Assembly: GCA_026770025.1 (NCBI GenBank)
Contig: JAMXDE010000003.1
Coordinates: 868,001-932,000, forward strand
Direction of reading: 5' to 3'
Source: Craspedostauros australis
Taxonomy: Eukaryota > Bacillariophyta > Bacillariophyceae > Mastogloiales > Achnanthaceae
Length of the DNA stretch: 64,000 nt
The notes below the pieces were generated by a model. The model was given only the letters and a program-made list of their open reading frames with translations. It was not told the origin of the DNA and did not search any database. Position numbers and translations under genes: made by a program. Positions 40,574 through 52,300 of the stretch are shown piece after piece (the stretch's first letter is position 1; every line of letters begins with the position of its first letter).

Positions 40574-43371
40574 TGCTCGTGGTGCCGCTCCTTTTGATCT
40601 TGCCGATGTTGTTGTTGGTGAGACATTCAGCAACGACAAGATGAAAACAACAACAACGATGACGATGACGATGACGATGGTGGCACGGTGTGGTTTGGTA
40701 TTGATTATTTGACAATGGTCGATTGCGGCGATGCCGTTCGCGATGGCGATGGCGGTCATCACGTTTGTGGTGCGGAAGCGTTGTTTGTGTTGTTTGTGCG
40801 CAGATGTGTGTTTGGTACTGCTTGTGTCCTCCCTTGTCATCGAATCGTGGATCACAATTTTGGCGCGCAACCCAAACAGAAGACTAGTGCGTACCTCAAT
40901 CTACTTTCGTGTGACAGTCTACTGCCTGAAGCGAAACGCGCCAAACACGAGTTGAACGGATTTTCACGGACTGGATTCGCACGTCAAACTGCCGCGCTTC
41001 GTCAGGTGCACTTGCAGATGTGATGATGAAGTCGTTGTTCGACGCGATTGGCTTTACATTAGCCACACCACAGAGCGAAGCGAAAACGGTGTCAACCACA
41101 TCTGTGTTGGGGCTTGAATACTCGTGCAGTGGAGGAGGTGAATGCTGAGAGCGTGATCGTTGAAACTTGCAGTGTTGATGGACTAAGATTGAGTATAGCG
41201 GTCTGGTGGAAGGGGAGTGGTTCCGGATCCAGAAGGAGGAGGATGTCGCTCTGGACGACGATGAGAAGAGCATTTCATCAAACCACGCTTCTGTTTCTGA
41301 CTGTTTTGAATCAAACGAAGAGGTGGATGCTAGTCCTCCAGTCTCTCTACCTGTCATTGGTGTGTCGTTGCTTTTTCCACATCATCCACCACACTGCACG
41401 CTTCACATCGCCGCCACCAACAAAGCGAGAAAAAAGGAACTCATTTTGAATTGGCGATGAAACGGGGATCGTAACTGTTGGCATGGAGACGTGCGCAGGA
41501 ATCGCACACGAATCTTGACCGCCAAACGACAACCCCAAACGGACATCCGATGACCATTAATGTCGGCGGGACTTACAGGGTTTGTATTGCCGCACGTCTG
41601 TTGGTTGGAATACTGGTTGGACGAGTTCTAACGGCCGTTCGTTGGTACTTACAAGAAATACGGCACGATCGCAACGCTCCCATCGAAAAAAGTGAATGAA
41701 AAATTATTCAGAGTTGTACACTGTACAATGTTTCAGCGATGTCCGACTGACGACTACAATAATTGCTGCTGTATTTGGATGTCACATAAGATATGTGAAG
41801 TTGAAGGTGTCACCATGTGACACCCGTTGAGTGCTTCCGAGCGAAATGATACACATGGAAAAGATAGTTTCACGAAAGCCAAATCGCACCCGAGAAAGGG
41901 CGCGAAAATTCTGTTTGTTGGTGATGTGTGCTCGAAGAATTCGCGCTGGTTGGAGTATTGACGCCGCTGTAGCACGGTACTGTATCTACGAGGAATGTTG
42001 TCCGAGAGTGAGCGTTATCGAAGGAAGGGCGCGGAAAGACCAAGACCGCCAAAGAAACGGCACCGGCGTTATCAGCGTCGCATGATCCGTTGGTGGTTGT
42101 TCTCATCATCCGCACCCGTTTTGCGTGTCTTTGCGTTTGGATGAGGTCTGCGGTTCTCGTGGTCGGCACCATCTTCCAACCATCGAACAGGTGGAGAGAA
42201 GCATCCAAGAGAGAGCGTCGATCCATCAATCGATCAAGAGAGCCGTGAGAGCGAGAGAGCGATGGAGTTGATGAGGTCGGAGTGAAGCAATACAGCACAT
42301 CATCACCATCATCATCATCATTCACAAGAGCAACTCCAACAAGAACAGCAACAAGAACGAGATCACTCAACCACACCAACACTCACTCACGGAAACAAAG
42401 ACAATCGATCTTCCCGATCCACCGCAGGAAGGCACACACACACACGGCGCAGCGAAACGTGAACAGCGCAAAATCCCACAGTCCGTAAGACAGTCGCAGA
42501 GCCCGAACCGCGGAGCCGTGCCTGTGATCGATTTCCTCATCGACCAACCAACAACAACAAGCACAACAACAAGCGCAACAGCAACAGCAAACACAATTAG
42601 ACAAGGTCTCTGTTCAAAATCGCCGTTGAAGCCACAGTCCGTGCGCCATCTTGAAGACGCAGAGACACAGACAGAGAAGGGAGCACAGAGCAACACAAAG
42701 CAACAGAGCACGACACAGAACCAAGTCACGCAACAGGGAGCACCTGCATAGAGCGCGCCATACTCTCCACAGCACCCACCAGTATTAAACTCCACGAGAG
42801 GTATACTGCATCGCCACGTGTGCCTCGCTTGCAATTCCACGAGACAGGAGTGGCGAACAAGCACTGAGGAACACATACATCACGTTCACCACATCCACAG
42901 CGATCAACACGTCCATCAATCCCAACGGAGTCCACAACTCAGCACGCGAAGGACGATCCCTCAATCCGTAACTGTTGCAAACGACAACATCGCATTGGAG
43001 AGCGAAGGCGGATAGCGGTCAAGCAACCAAAGTCGACAGACTCACAGCAGCGCAGCAGCTGTTGAAGAGAACCTCACTTCGATTCAGCATCGACTTAGCA
43101 ACACCTTGTCTGCTATACCATTCGACTACACACATATCCACATACACCACCAATACTACGCCATACACACTACTTGCAACATCAGCAGGTCAGACGCAAC
43201 CAGAACCAAAGACGCCTCCGCACAAAAGCCTCAGGGGACGCTGCAACACTCGAACTAGCAGCTGATTGACAAACACAATCAGCCTCATCAGTTCGTATCA
43301 GCGCAGATCAGTGCCTACCAACACGCACCAACACGCAGAGCACCAACAGACAGAGGCCTGGGTCTCCGGAG
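40574..43371. other. 2.8-kb divergent intergenic region
   Basis: This lies between BRCA2 (-) and DUF6824 gene 3 (+) and must contain both promoters. A GACGAT hexanucleotide repeat at about 40655-40680 lies near the BRCA2 start. From about 42290 to 43371 the plus strand is CA/CAA-rich and G-poor, a long probable leader for the downstream gene. No gene is supported within. Confidence 0.5.
40655..40680. repeat. (GACGAT)n repeat upstream of BRCA2
   Basis: About four hexamers. Translated on the minus strand they give an Ile/Val run that mimics a membrane segment in the upward extension of the BRCA2 frame. Confidence 0.85.
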
Positions 43372-45744
43372 ATGTCGGTCAACGTTGCAGACAGCCACAG
43401 CTATAGCAACGGCAACCGCAACTGCAACAGCTACAGTACACCATCGAGGAGCCGCCACCTCAACGCCGAATCGGAAATGGCGTCCGCAGGCAGGGTGGGA
43501 TCGTCCGGCATCGTCGTCACTCCGGAGGCCCACGGCAGCCATGACAATCATGGTGGCCATGGCAGCCAGGGATCGACTGACGACAGCAGCACCAGCAGCA
43601 GCCTCACCAAGCCCGACATCAACGACGTGCTGTGCGGCCGCGGGGGCTCCATCAACAGCCACCCGGGCAACGAGAACTTCCGCCGCCTCGTGGAGAAGAG
43701 GAAGAGGGTCTACCTCACGGCCCGCTTCAAAAGAGAGAAGCGCCTCATCGCCAGCAGCATCGTGCAGGAGATCCGCAACATGAAGCCGCCGGGCCGCTTC
43801 CTCTCCAAGAAGAGCGAGAACGGCGTGGCCGTGTGGTCCGACATCGGCGACGAGAAGGCCAGGGACAAGACGTCGCAGGCGCTCAGGGAGAACGCGCCCA
43901 CCATCCGTCTGGAGATCGAGACGGAGATCAACGAGCAGCGCGAGGAGATGAAGCGCCACGGCGACGTCTCCACCATGGACCACCGCTACTCGCCCAACCA
44001 GATGCCGCCGCCGCACGCCCATCACATGGCCCATCCCGGCTCCGCGCCACCGCCCCAGCCCTCGGCCGTTCCATCGCAGCATCACTCCTACTGGGACTAC
44101 AACTATTACTACAACGCCTACTACGGACGCGTGGCGCCTGCCCCAACGCCCGCTCCTGCACCATCACCGCACGCACGTCCGCATGCCCATCCTCATGCTC
44201 CTTCGCCGCCGCCACCCTACCCGCAACAGCACCATCCTCACCACGCGTGGCCGCAGTCGCACTCCCATCCCCATGGCCAGGTTGCGCCGCAGCAGCAGCA
44301 CCATCACGGCCACCACCAACCCCCATCGCCCGTGCCTCATCACTACGCAAGCCACGGCCACGGCCAGACTCCTCCCAGCCACCCGCATGGACGCATGGAC
44401 GCCAGGAAGAGGGGCGCCGAAGAGTCCAAGACCCCCGACGACGACGACCTAGACTTCCGCTACGCCGCCGAACTCCAGCGGCAGGAGAACATGGACGTCT
44501 ACAGCAGCAGCCAGCGGAAGAACTACGCCCGCCACAAGTCAGGAAGGCCGCACCACCGCCATGGCAACGATGCCAACGGACCCGCGTTCCAACCCCTCAG
44601 CGTCGATGACATGACCGCCACGGGCACGGCTGCCACGGTAGACACCTCCAACAACTCAAGCATGTCCATGAGGTCCAACAAGCCGCACCGCAGTCAGGAG
44701 GAGGAGGACCACCGCCTCGCCGTCGCCCTGCAGGAACGGGAGGACTCCTTGGCGCGCAACCAGATGGCCGCCTCGGCCGACCGATCGCACCGAACCTCCA
44801 GATCCAACGCCTTCTCACAGGTCAACCGCACCAACCGCGATGCCTTCGCGCGCATGATGCAGAACCAGGCAGAGCAGTACGGCGGCGTCAACGTCGACAA
44901 GGAGATGAAGCAGAAGAGGTCGCAGGCCGTCACCACCAACGACCCCACTGCATCCCTCTTCACGCAGATCGGCAACCAGCTCCTCGGCAACTTTGAGTCA
45001 TGGGAACCCGGCATGAGCGTCTGTCCTCTAGACGATGTGCGGGGAACCAACTCGCCCGACCTTCTCCAGCAGCAGCAGGAGCAACCGCATGGCGCGCCGC
45101 CGTCTCCCTCGCCTTCCATCGCAAACACCGCCAGCCACTCCGGCTCGGAGTTGCTCGATGCACGCGAAGTCAGCCCGCAGCAGCGACCGCAGGGCGACTG
45201 GCCATCCAGGGTGGGCTCGTGCCACTCCTGGTTGCCCGACACCGCCAACATCTTCGGCTTCAACAACACGCGCCAACGCAACGCGGCGCTCGCCCCCACA
45301 CCGCACTTCCAGTCCGTCGGCATCTCACCCGTCAACTCCCTCGAGATGGACGTCTCCGCCAACGACAAGTCGCAAGGGTCCGTCGGCGGCGGCTCCCTGT
45401 GCCAAGTCTTCGACCCGCCCGTCGACAAGACCCTCATGCAGATGATGCCGCAGGACGACCTCATGCCACGCTCCCTGCAGCACGTCCCGTCATGGGAACG
45501 CAGCATGCGCAGTCTCCGCAGCCGATCGCCCGTTCTCGGAGCCAACGCCAGCATGGACGAAGAAGAGAAGGTCCACAGCTACCTCCTCAAACCCGCGGCG
45601 GCCAACAAACGCGTCTTCGCACGACCGCCCGAAGGCACCATCCTGCCACAACCGCGCGACGATTCCAACCTCCTCGACCCGCAAGAGTACGACGACTTTC
45701 ATCACATGCCACCACCATCGTCCGATGCCATGGAATGGGAGTAA
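43372..45744 (+). CDS. DUF6824 domain protein 3
   Basis: The product is 790 aa, intronless. DUF6824 lies at about residues 80-180: D-I-N-D-V-L-C-G-R-G-G-S-I-N-S-H-P-G-N, F-R-R-L-V-E-K-R-K-R-V-Y, a K-K-S-E-N-G turn, V-W-S-D-I-G-D-E-K-A-R-D-K-T-S-Q-A-L-R-E-N and a charged helix. It matches the domain of protein 2 over its full length, so the two belong to one subfamily; protein 1 is more distant. The remaining 600 residues are disordered: His/Pro/Ala-rich (about 200-340), then acidic, Ser/Asn-rich and Gln-rich parts with short helical islands (E-E-E-D-H-R-L-A-V-A-L-Q-E-R). The ATG at 43372 was used; a second in-frame ATG at 43477 would also keep the domain. Codon use is strongly C-ending, which fits a well expressed gene. 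Function unknown. Confidence 0.85.
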   Translation: MSVNVADSHSYSNGNRNCNSYSTPSRSRHLNAESEMASAGRVGSSGIVVTPEAHGSHDNHGGHGSQGSTDDSSTSSSLTKPDINDVLCGRGGSINSHPGNENFRRLVEKRKRVYLTARFKREKRLIASSIVQEIRNMKPPGRFLSKKSENGVAVWSDIGDEKARDKTSQALRENAPTIRLEIETEINEQREEMKRHGDVSTMDHRYSPNQMPPPHAHHMAHPGSAPPPQPSAVPSQHHSYWDYNYYYNAYYGRVAPAPTPAPAPSPHARPHAHPHAPSPPPPYPQQHHPHHAWPQSHSHPHGQVAPQQQHHHGHHQPPSPVPHHYASHGHGQTPPSHPHGRMDARKRGAEESKTPDDDDLDFRYAAELQRQENMDVYSSSQRKNYARHKSGRPHHRHGNDANGPAFQPLSVDDMTATGTAATVDTSNNSSMSMRSNKPHRSQEEEDHRLAVALQEREDSLARNQMAASADRSHRTSRSNAFSQVNRTNRDAFARMMQNQAEQYGGVNVDKEMKQKRSQAVTTNDPTASLFTQIGNQLLGNFESWEPGMSVCPLDDVRGTNSPDLLQQQQEQPHGAPPSPSPSIANTASHSGSELLDAREVSPQQRPQGDWPSRVGSCHSWLPDTANIFGFNNTRQRNAALAPTPHFQSVGISPVNSLEMDVSANDKSQGSVGGGSLCQVFDPPVDKTLMQMMPQDDLMPRSLQHVPSWERSMRSLRSRSPVLGANASMDEEEKVHSYLLKPAAANKRVFARPPEGTILPQPRDDSNLLDPQEYDDFHHMPPPSSDAMEWE

Positions 45745-46219
45745 TAGACACACGCCAATGCACATCAATACTCTAGAACATACAATACTATAATACCATC
45801 ACGCAATGAATTGTCATGGTTGCCGCGTTCTCGAATCCTTCGCCATCATTGACAACTTCACGAAAGCTATCACGATGCTTTGCATTGTCTGTGCCATGCG
45901 AGACGTCTCTGCACCCAGACGCGGCGGTGGGTCAAAGCATTGCTTGCTCGAGATCTACATGAACGGTGTCTGCAACAGTGACAGCGACACATCTATCCTC
46001 ATCACCATAGTCAGAATATGGCGAGCATCGGGATCGACAGCTCTACTGACGCAACGACATACCAGCATTGATCATCACAGCAGGTACAGTTCATTCAATA
46101 TCAACGGAAGTAACAGCAACCCTTGAGCATCATGGTACGCAAACTCCAGAGAAATGCATCACTGCGTATATTACTCGAGTACTCTACTCATCCTACCCAT
46201 CGTCTTCGTCTTCTGTGTC
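45745..46219. other. convergent intergenic region
   Basis: About 475 bp between two genes that converge. It should hold both 3' ends; ACTATAATACC near 45785 and ATATTACTCGAG near 46168 are A/T-rich, but no clear signal is seen. Confidence 0.5.
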
Positions 46220-49200
46220 TTAATCGTCATCAAAGTAGTAGTAATCATCATCGTCAATGAAGGCAAAATCGTCTATGTTGTTTGCATTGTCGTCTTCGCC
46301 ATGGATCAACCCGACATAGTGCGCGTCCGTCTTCTTGTGCGGATCGCGGGCAGCTTCAAGTTTGTTCATCAATTCTGGTAGGATCCCCATCCCGTCGATT
46401 GGGAAAGATGCATACGGCGCACGCCCAATTTCCTTCTCCTCATTCACGGCGTGTGGGGCGTCCTCTCGAGGGGCGTCTTCTTGAGGGGCGTCTTCTGCAT
46501 TCCCATTGTATGTATCTGGCAGCTTCTTGTACGCCAAGCAGTACAGACCAGTCTTCCCGAAAGGAATCTGGAGGAGCTCATCGCACACTCTGTCCTTGTT
46601 TTGGCGGATCTCCTCGGAGTCGAGTTCGTAGCCATCGGCGCGGATCTTGCTTTGGATGAAGATGGTGTACAGCGCGTGATCCACCAACTCTGATTTGTCT
46701 GCATTCCACTTCGCACCGATGAATGAGACGCTTCCATCTGCGAGATTGCTGTCACTCCCAGCCACAGTCGCAAGGGCGGGGAAGCATGATTCTGGTCCAT
46801 CTCCCTTATTGTCTGCCAACTGTTGAAGACCTTCCATCAGATGTTTGTCTATGAACAGGGTCTCCACGTTCGCTGTTGCCGCTTCCGCGAGATCAAGGTC
46901 CCGCTTTTCCACGCTGGAGAGGTCGCATGGAACATCACCATCACTTGGTGTGACCATGATTCCCTTCAGCTTATCCCAGTCGCCTATCGTCTCAGTATCC
47001 CCGTGTTCGTCTCGCTTGTTCAACCACATCGCGGATTTCTGAAAGTACATCCCATCCAAGGCGAGATCGCATTCGGTTGAGACAGGAATCACGTCTTTGA
47101 ACGCCTCCCACGCCTCTTTGATCTCCTTGTCAACATGTTCGGCTGTGTCGTCGCCATCGTTGGTGTAACCTCTCAGGAACATCTTGAGGCTCTTTGTCAA
47201 GATGTGGTGCACGTCTTTGCGTTTCTTCTCCTCGATGGTCATGGCTGCTGAAATGGCACACCTCGCAAGCTGGGTTGACATCACCTCGAACCCAAATGAA
47301 TGGGCTCCCAACAACGCATCAGTGTCCTTCGTCCATGGTCCACTGTTCGCAAGCCAGATGCACAGCAGCCGCATCACGTCCTTCATGATGAACGGTTGTG
47401 ATAGTGTTTGTGTTTGGGTCCACTTGCCCGTAAACTCTGCCTGTAGCACGATCCCGTACTTGCGAACGAGACGCTGTATATCCGTTAGCAAGTCATTGTC
47501 CTCAGCAGAAGCATCTATAGTGATTCCATGGAACGCACTGCAGAAGTCATAGAATGAAGGGCCGTAGCTGAGCGTCATTGCCTTCGCTTGTGCCGTCGTG
47601 TCATTGGCGGGTAATTCGAAGGGCTCTGGATAGAGAAGCACCGCAAAGGCTTGCGATATTGCAGCCATCCGGTACTTTGCTGCATAGATATCTATTCTGC
47701 AGAGTTCATCATCTTGCGTTCCTTTATGGTAGCTCCACAGCGAGTCCATTCCATTCGAATTGATGAACCCCTCGAAAACCAAATACATCAGTCGGATCTC
47801 ATCATCTGGATCGTTGTACCGGAGCGGTAAATGAAACATATCACCGATCAAGATGGAAACCATCCGTGCATTGCCCTGGGCGATGATTCCCAGGAATGTC
47901 CGCGTCTTCAAATCCTCGAATGTCGCGATGTTCTTGTATCCAGCACTGCTCTCCTTATACTCAGATCTGAGTGTCTCGTACAGCTCGCTGGTGACTGTGT
48001 TGCCACTGGGTTTGAGGCACTTGTAGTGTGCTTGTTTGGATCCAATTGTGCCCCCATACGCACCTGTGCCGGCGACAGAGAACACAACACGGATGGGTCG
48101 GTCCGTTTTGAACTTCTCGTCCAGCACGCCGCCAAATCCACTTGCGATGTGATCTCCCATGGTTTTGTAAAGCAGATCCTTTTCGTTGATGATCGTCTGC
48201 ACCAAGTTGAGGCATGAAGACGCTTCATCGAGGCAGAAGACGATCCTGACATCTGCCGTAGGATTGTCGTTTGGTTCCACCCAGTCGTTGATTGCCTGGA
48301 GAATGGTCTCGAAGGCTTCTTTATTGTATTCTGCGAGTGCGTCGAAACGCTTCTTGAGTGTTTCAATGCACTGTGCTCTTCGTTCTTCCTCTGTCAGTGT
48401 CTTGGGTAAGTTGTCCTCTTTTGAAACGGAGCCAACCATGCTGATGGCGCAACCTCGCAAAAACGCGCTTCCGGCGAGGTCAACTGTCTTACCACTGCCA
48501 CTCTCTGAGGAATAGACCAATACGGTGTTGCCTTTTCTCTGTGAATTCGACGCGTCCAGAACGACCTTTCGTGGACGTCTCGAAGAACATCCTTGGTGTC
48601 GAAAGTGGGCGATACCAACATAGAATGTCTCGCCTGCGTCATGTGAGAGCTTGTTGACTGCTCTATGCGACAGTCTGGTGAGTTTCCTCTGGATGAAGTC
48701 GTCGAGAGTTTGTGCAGCATCGTCCAAGCAATCGTTGATCTTGTCAATGACATCCTGCGCTTGGTCTTTGCCACCTTTATCTCCTTTCGCGACCCATTGG
48801 AGGATGGGCTTGGCTGCATCCGTTGCTTTGTCCCAACGTGCCGCGTAGTCTCGCATACGATACTTACCACCATAGTTGCAGTCTTTGAAGAACGTAATGA
48901 TATCCGTTCGTGCATCGATTAACGGTTTCCACAGTTCACCTGCAGACTGTCCTTGTCCCAACACTCTCTCATCGAGCAGTTCCATGACTGCTGCGTCCTC
49001 CAACTCGGGGTCCCAGAAGCTGGCGTCGCTGAAGAGGTCCTTGTAGTTGTCAATGTCGAGTGGGATCGCAGGTGGCGCTGCTGTTGCTTCGACTGGTTCG
49101 GGTGCTGCTGCATCCTCGTCGTTTGTATTGTCAAAAAACAGACGAAAGCCAGACCACCATCGTCGTGGTTGGTGTTGAAGTGGCGAAGTTGACACCAATG

Positions 49201-49381
49201 GCAAGGATGAGGCTGGTGCGAAAGGCATCGAAGAGATGAATCTGGAGGCCGAGGACAGTGGCAAGCATGTGCGTGGGACGATGAACCCCATCGCGGGGGT
49301 CACGAAGGTTGTCAGTAAGGCCATTGATGACATCCTCATCTTTCCCCTTGTTGGTCCACCGAGGCGGAGAGCGCAATGCAT
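46220..49381 (-). CDS. large P-loop NTPase resembling Crinkler/RHS NTPase-nuclease proteins
   Basis: The product is 1053 aa, intronless. A Walker A motif (S-S-E-S-G-S-G-K-T, about residue 295) and Walker B (R-I-V-F-C-L-D-E-A-S-S, about 380) are followed by V-V-F-S-V-A-G-T-G-A, a sensor-like strand. This order and the long helical region after it recall the NTPase of Crinkler/RHS-type eukaryotic effectors and mobile-element proteins. Near residue 909, L-Y-T-I-F-I-Q-S-K-I resembles the Q-x-K strand of a restriction-endonuclease fold, which that class carries C-terminally; this is inference. The tail is acidic with an Asp/Tyr run. The N-terminus has a hydrophobic stretch ending A-M-G before F-I-V-P, like a plastid presequence, then an Arg-rich part; starts at 49339, 49333 or 49324 are possible. 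No Crinkler header is seen. The frame appears intact. Confidence 0.62.
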   Translation of the reverse strand: MHCALRLGGPTRGKMRMSSMALLTTFVTPAMGFIVPRTCLPLSSASRFISSMPFAPASSLPLVSTSPLQHQPRRWWSGFRLFFDNTNDEDAAAPEPVEATAAPPAIPLDIDNYKDLFSDASFWDPELEDAAVMELLDERVLGQGQSAGELWKPLIDARTDIITFFKDCNYGGKYRMRDYAARWDKATDAAKPILQWVAKGDKGGKDQAQDVIDKINDCLDDAAQTLDDFIQRKLTRLSHRAVNKLSHDAGETFYVGIAHFRHQGCSSRRPRKVVLDASNSQRKGNTVLVYSSESGSGKTVDLAGSAFLRGCAISMVGSVSKEDNLPKTLTEEERRAQCIETLKKRFDALAEYNKEAFETILQAINDWVEPNDNPTADVRIVFCLDEASSCLNLVQTIINEKDLLYKTMGDHIASGFGGVLDEKFKTDRPIRVVFSVAGTGAYGGTIGSKQAHYKCLKPSGNTVTSELYETLRSEYKESSAGYKNIATFEDLKTRTFLGIIAQGNARMVSILIGDMFHLPLRYNDPDDEIRLMYLVFEGFINSNGMDSLWSYHKGTQDDELCRIDIYAAKYRMAAISQAFAVLLYPEPFELPANDTTAQAKAMTLSYGPSFYDFCSAFHGITIDASAEDNDLLTDIQRLVRKYGIVLQAEFTGKWTQTQTLSQPFIMKDVMRLLCIWLANSGPWTKDTDALLGAHSFGFEVMSTQLARCAISAAMTIEEKKRKDVHHILTKSLKMFLRGYTNDGDDTAEHVDKEIKEAWEAFKDVIPVSTECDLALDGMYFQKSAMWLNKRDEHGDTETIGDWDKLKGIMVTPSDGDVPCDLSSVEKRDLDLAEAATANVETLFIDKHLMEGLQQLADNKGDGPESCFPALATVAGSDSNLADGSVSFIGAKWNADKSELVDHALYTIFIQSKIRADGYELDSEEIRQNKDRVCDELLQIPFGKTGLYCLAYKKLPDTYNGNAEDAPQEDAPREDAPHAVNEEKEIGRAPYASFPIDGMGILPELMNKLEAARDPHKKTDAHYVGLIHGEDDNANNIDDFAFIDDDDYYYFDDD

Positions 49382-52300
49382 GGCACGAGTATTCGTGGTG
49401 GCTGGCTGGCAGTTTGGTTGGCAGTTTGGTTGCTTGGCTTGTCGTCTTGCTGGATGCTTGTTTCGATGTGTGCCTACTTTGTGGGCAGAAGCGAAGTTGG
49501 ATCTCCTCGTTCAGATTGATTTGTAAATGAGTTTGGAAGCGATGATTTGCAGACGCTCGTTCAAATGTAAGTTGAATTGGTGAATGTATAGTACTAATGC
49601 GAATTGACAGGTGGCTCAGATTTTGGTGGGATGACAGTTGGGAACATCATCACTTCCCGCCATTGGTTATCTTGGGTTTTCTTGCAACCTTAGACATTCG
49701 ATGTGCGCTTCTGGGCGTGGACCCTCTCTCTCTCGTTCGCTCTCTTCGCATGTTGATGCGTGTTCTGTGTGTTGTTCGTTTTCGATTCGTTTCTTCGCGC
49801 TTCTTTGCTGTATGGATATCATATACTACGTCCGTCTGTGCCACCTACGGACTGTTCAACACAGTTGATTTCGATGTCCACAATCAGCAACACAGATTTC
49901 ACGACCATCCATTTCCAACCATCCGTCATCAACCATCAACCATCATCGAACATTGACCATCCATCATCGAACATTGACCATCCATCATCGAACATTGACC
50001 ATCCATCATCGACCATCGACCAGAATCCGAATGATGGGACATTTCTGACAAAACCCACGATGGCATTGATCAACACATCATGCCTGATTGGTAGCGAGAT
50101 CTCGGAAGGCAAAGTCGTACTCGTTCATAGTGGACAAAAGATGACGGAGAGCAAGCAGTCACGACGGGCACTTCTTGTCCACGAGAATAGAGGATACCCA
50201 CAACAAGGTTGAACGCATCGCGGAATAACGTGCGGAACGACAGTGCGAAACGCATGGAGCACACCGCAGCTGATCTGCGCGATCATCAGGAAGTTCTGCG
50301 CCACTGATGATGGATGGGCAACAGAGGGCGTGGTTGATGTCGGCATTCTGTGTGACTTGATGTTCTCATCATTCGCCGCTGTCTCAATAACCCCACCAGC
50401 AGCATCAACCTCAGCATCCGAATCAACATCAACAGCAGCAGGAGCAACGTCGATAGCGATATCATGGGCGTCTGGATGAATTCCATGAAGGCATTCCATG
50501 GCTGCCCTGATTGTCGCCACCACCTCCACAGCAAACGGAGCAGCATCAGCAATATTGTGCAGAGTACAAGAAGTCCCTCGTCGCCAACACAGCGACCACA
50601 TCCATCTACTCTACTCCACTCTGCTCTACTCCATGATGAGCATGTCACCTTCCCTCCAAGGACGGATCTGATCTTGACGATGACCGTTGCATACTCCTCT
50701 TCGATGCGGAGTACCCGAATGTGAGTCGTGACTGAAGCAGTAGTTGAAGAAGCTCTCTCGATGACGAAGCACGCAATGGCAACCCCACTCCATGAAGGAC
50801 GCGACGTTCCACGGCCCATTCCCAGCAACGCGCTTCGTGAGCGGAACGGTGGTGAAGTGATGCATGATGGAATCAAGGAGAGTCGAACAGAAGAGTTTTG
50901 CTCTATTCATTGCTAAAACTACTGGCATACAACTGGAGCGCGAGTGAATCATTGACTGCAACTGGAATCACGGCATGCAGAGCCCATTCGATTCGGAGCG
51001 AATTGAGTTTGCCTAATTGCGTCATGGGTGCGGATGTTGGCACAGCGAATGCTGCTGGTGACGGTGACGATGCTGGTGGTGATAGCGTGGTCGTCTGTGA
51101 TCGCCGCACTGACGGATGTGAATGAGACATGATAGGAATCCTCTTGTCCGAGTGCCTCCTTCCATCCTTCCATTCTGTTGCTGCTGCTGCAAATGTCGTT
51201 GCAATTGTTGTTGTTGGGCATCGCTATCAAGGAGAATCGCGCCCGTTGTATCGTCTGCCATCTCTTGCTCATCGTCAATCATGATCAATCTCGCTATACA
51301 GTCTGCTGTAGATTCTGCAGTCTCTGCTCATCCCTGTGAGTGAGCATGAGCTTGTGCGCGTGGTCGTAGCGCTGATCGCCTGCAATCGACGCGTATCCCC
51401 CGCCACGATCTCATATCAGTGCATGTTGGGCGAGGTTGTCCTTTTGCTTGCACTTGTACTTGCACAATTAGGGTAAGTACGAGCGAGCGAGCAAGAATCA
51501 GTGGGTGCACTCGTCCTCGTTGCCACATTGGCTATCCATTCCAAGGGCTTCCCGTTGCATCATGTTGAAGATCTGTTGTGTGTTCGAGTGTCTGTCTTGG
51601 CCGTTCCCAGAATAGTGAGGCGGTCGAAGATCGCAGCTCGCTTGGCGTACCGTACCATGCAAGTATTTGCCGACTGATAATGATCGCTAGTGACAGCTCA
51701 AAGGACGGGCATCGCCTCGGGTCGTGCTTGTGCTTGCGGGGGTGGGCTGCGAAGGGCAACCGTGAAGGATAGTGGTATGTCCACCACGTGCCTGTCCAAC
51801 GTGTTCACTCTGTACATACGAGTGTGGCCGTTTGTATTGGTCTTTGCATTGGTCTTTGTGTTGGTCTTTGCGTTTGTGGTTGCTCTGTTGTAGATTGCGA
51901 TGGAGTCCATCATGCAGTCTGTGGTGCAGTCTGCGGCGTTGTCAACATGACCAAAGCTAAGCGCTTGTCAGGTGGTGCGGTGGACGGGTGGGCAGTGCCT
52001 TGGAGACGATTGCTAGTGATGACAGCACTTCACCTCCGACTCCTCGTCATGTTGCCACCATGGGAGGCTGATGGAGAAATGATTGCAATCATTGATACCA
52101 TGCACTATTCCAGAGAACTGAAACCAGAGTTGGGATTGGCGTGAAATGATGGGAAGAACCCGGATCTATTGTTGCTTTGGTGGAAGAGGAGAGATTAATC
52201 TGGATGTTGGATTTTACCGCTGCTTTGTGTGCCGGTTGACGTTTCTCCAGCTGGACTCGGGACTCCGACACAAGTTCCGAGTCAGCGTGTCCCAACTATC

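Noticed and set aside
40574-40870. N-terminal extension of BRCA2 with an Ile/Val membrane-like run
   Set aside because: The run is a translated GACGAT repeat; the ATG next to the zinc finger is a better start.
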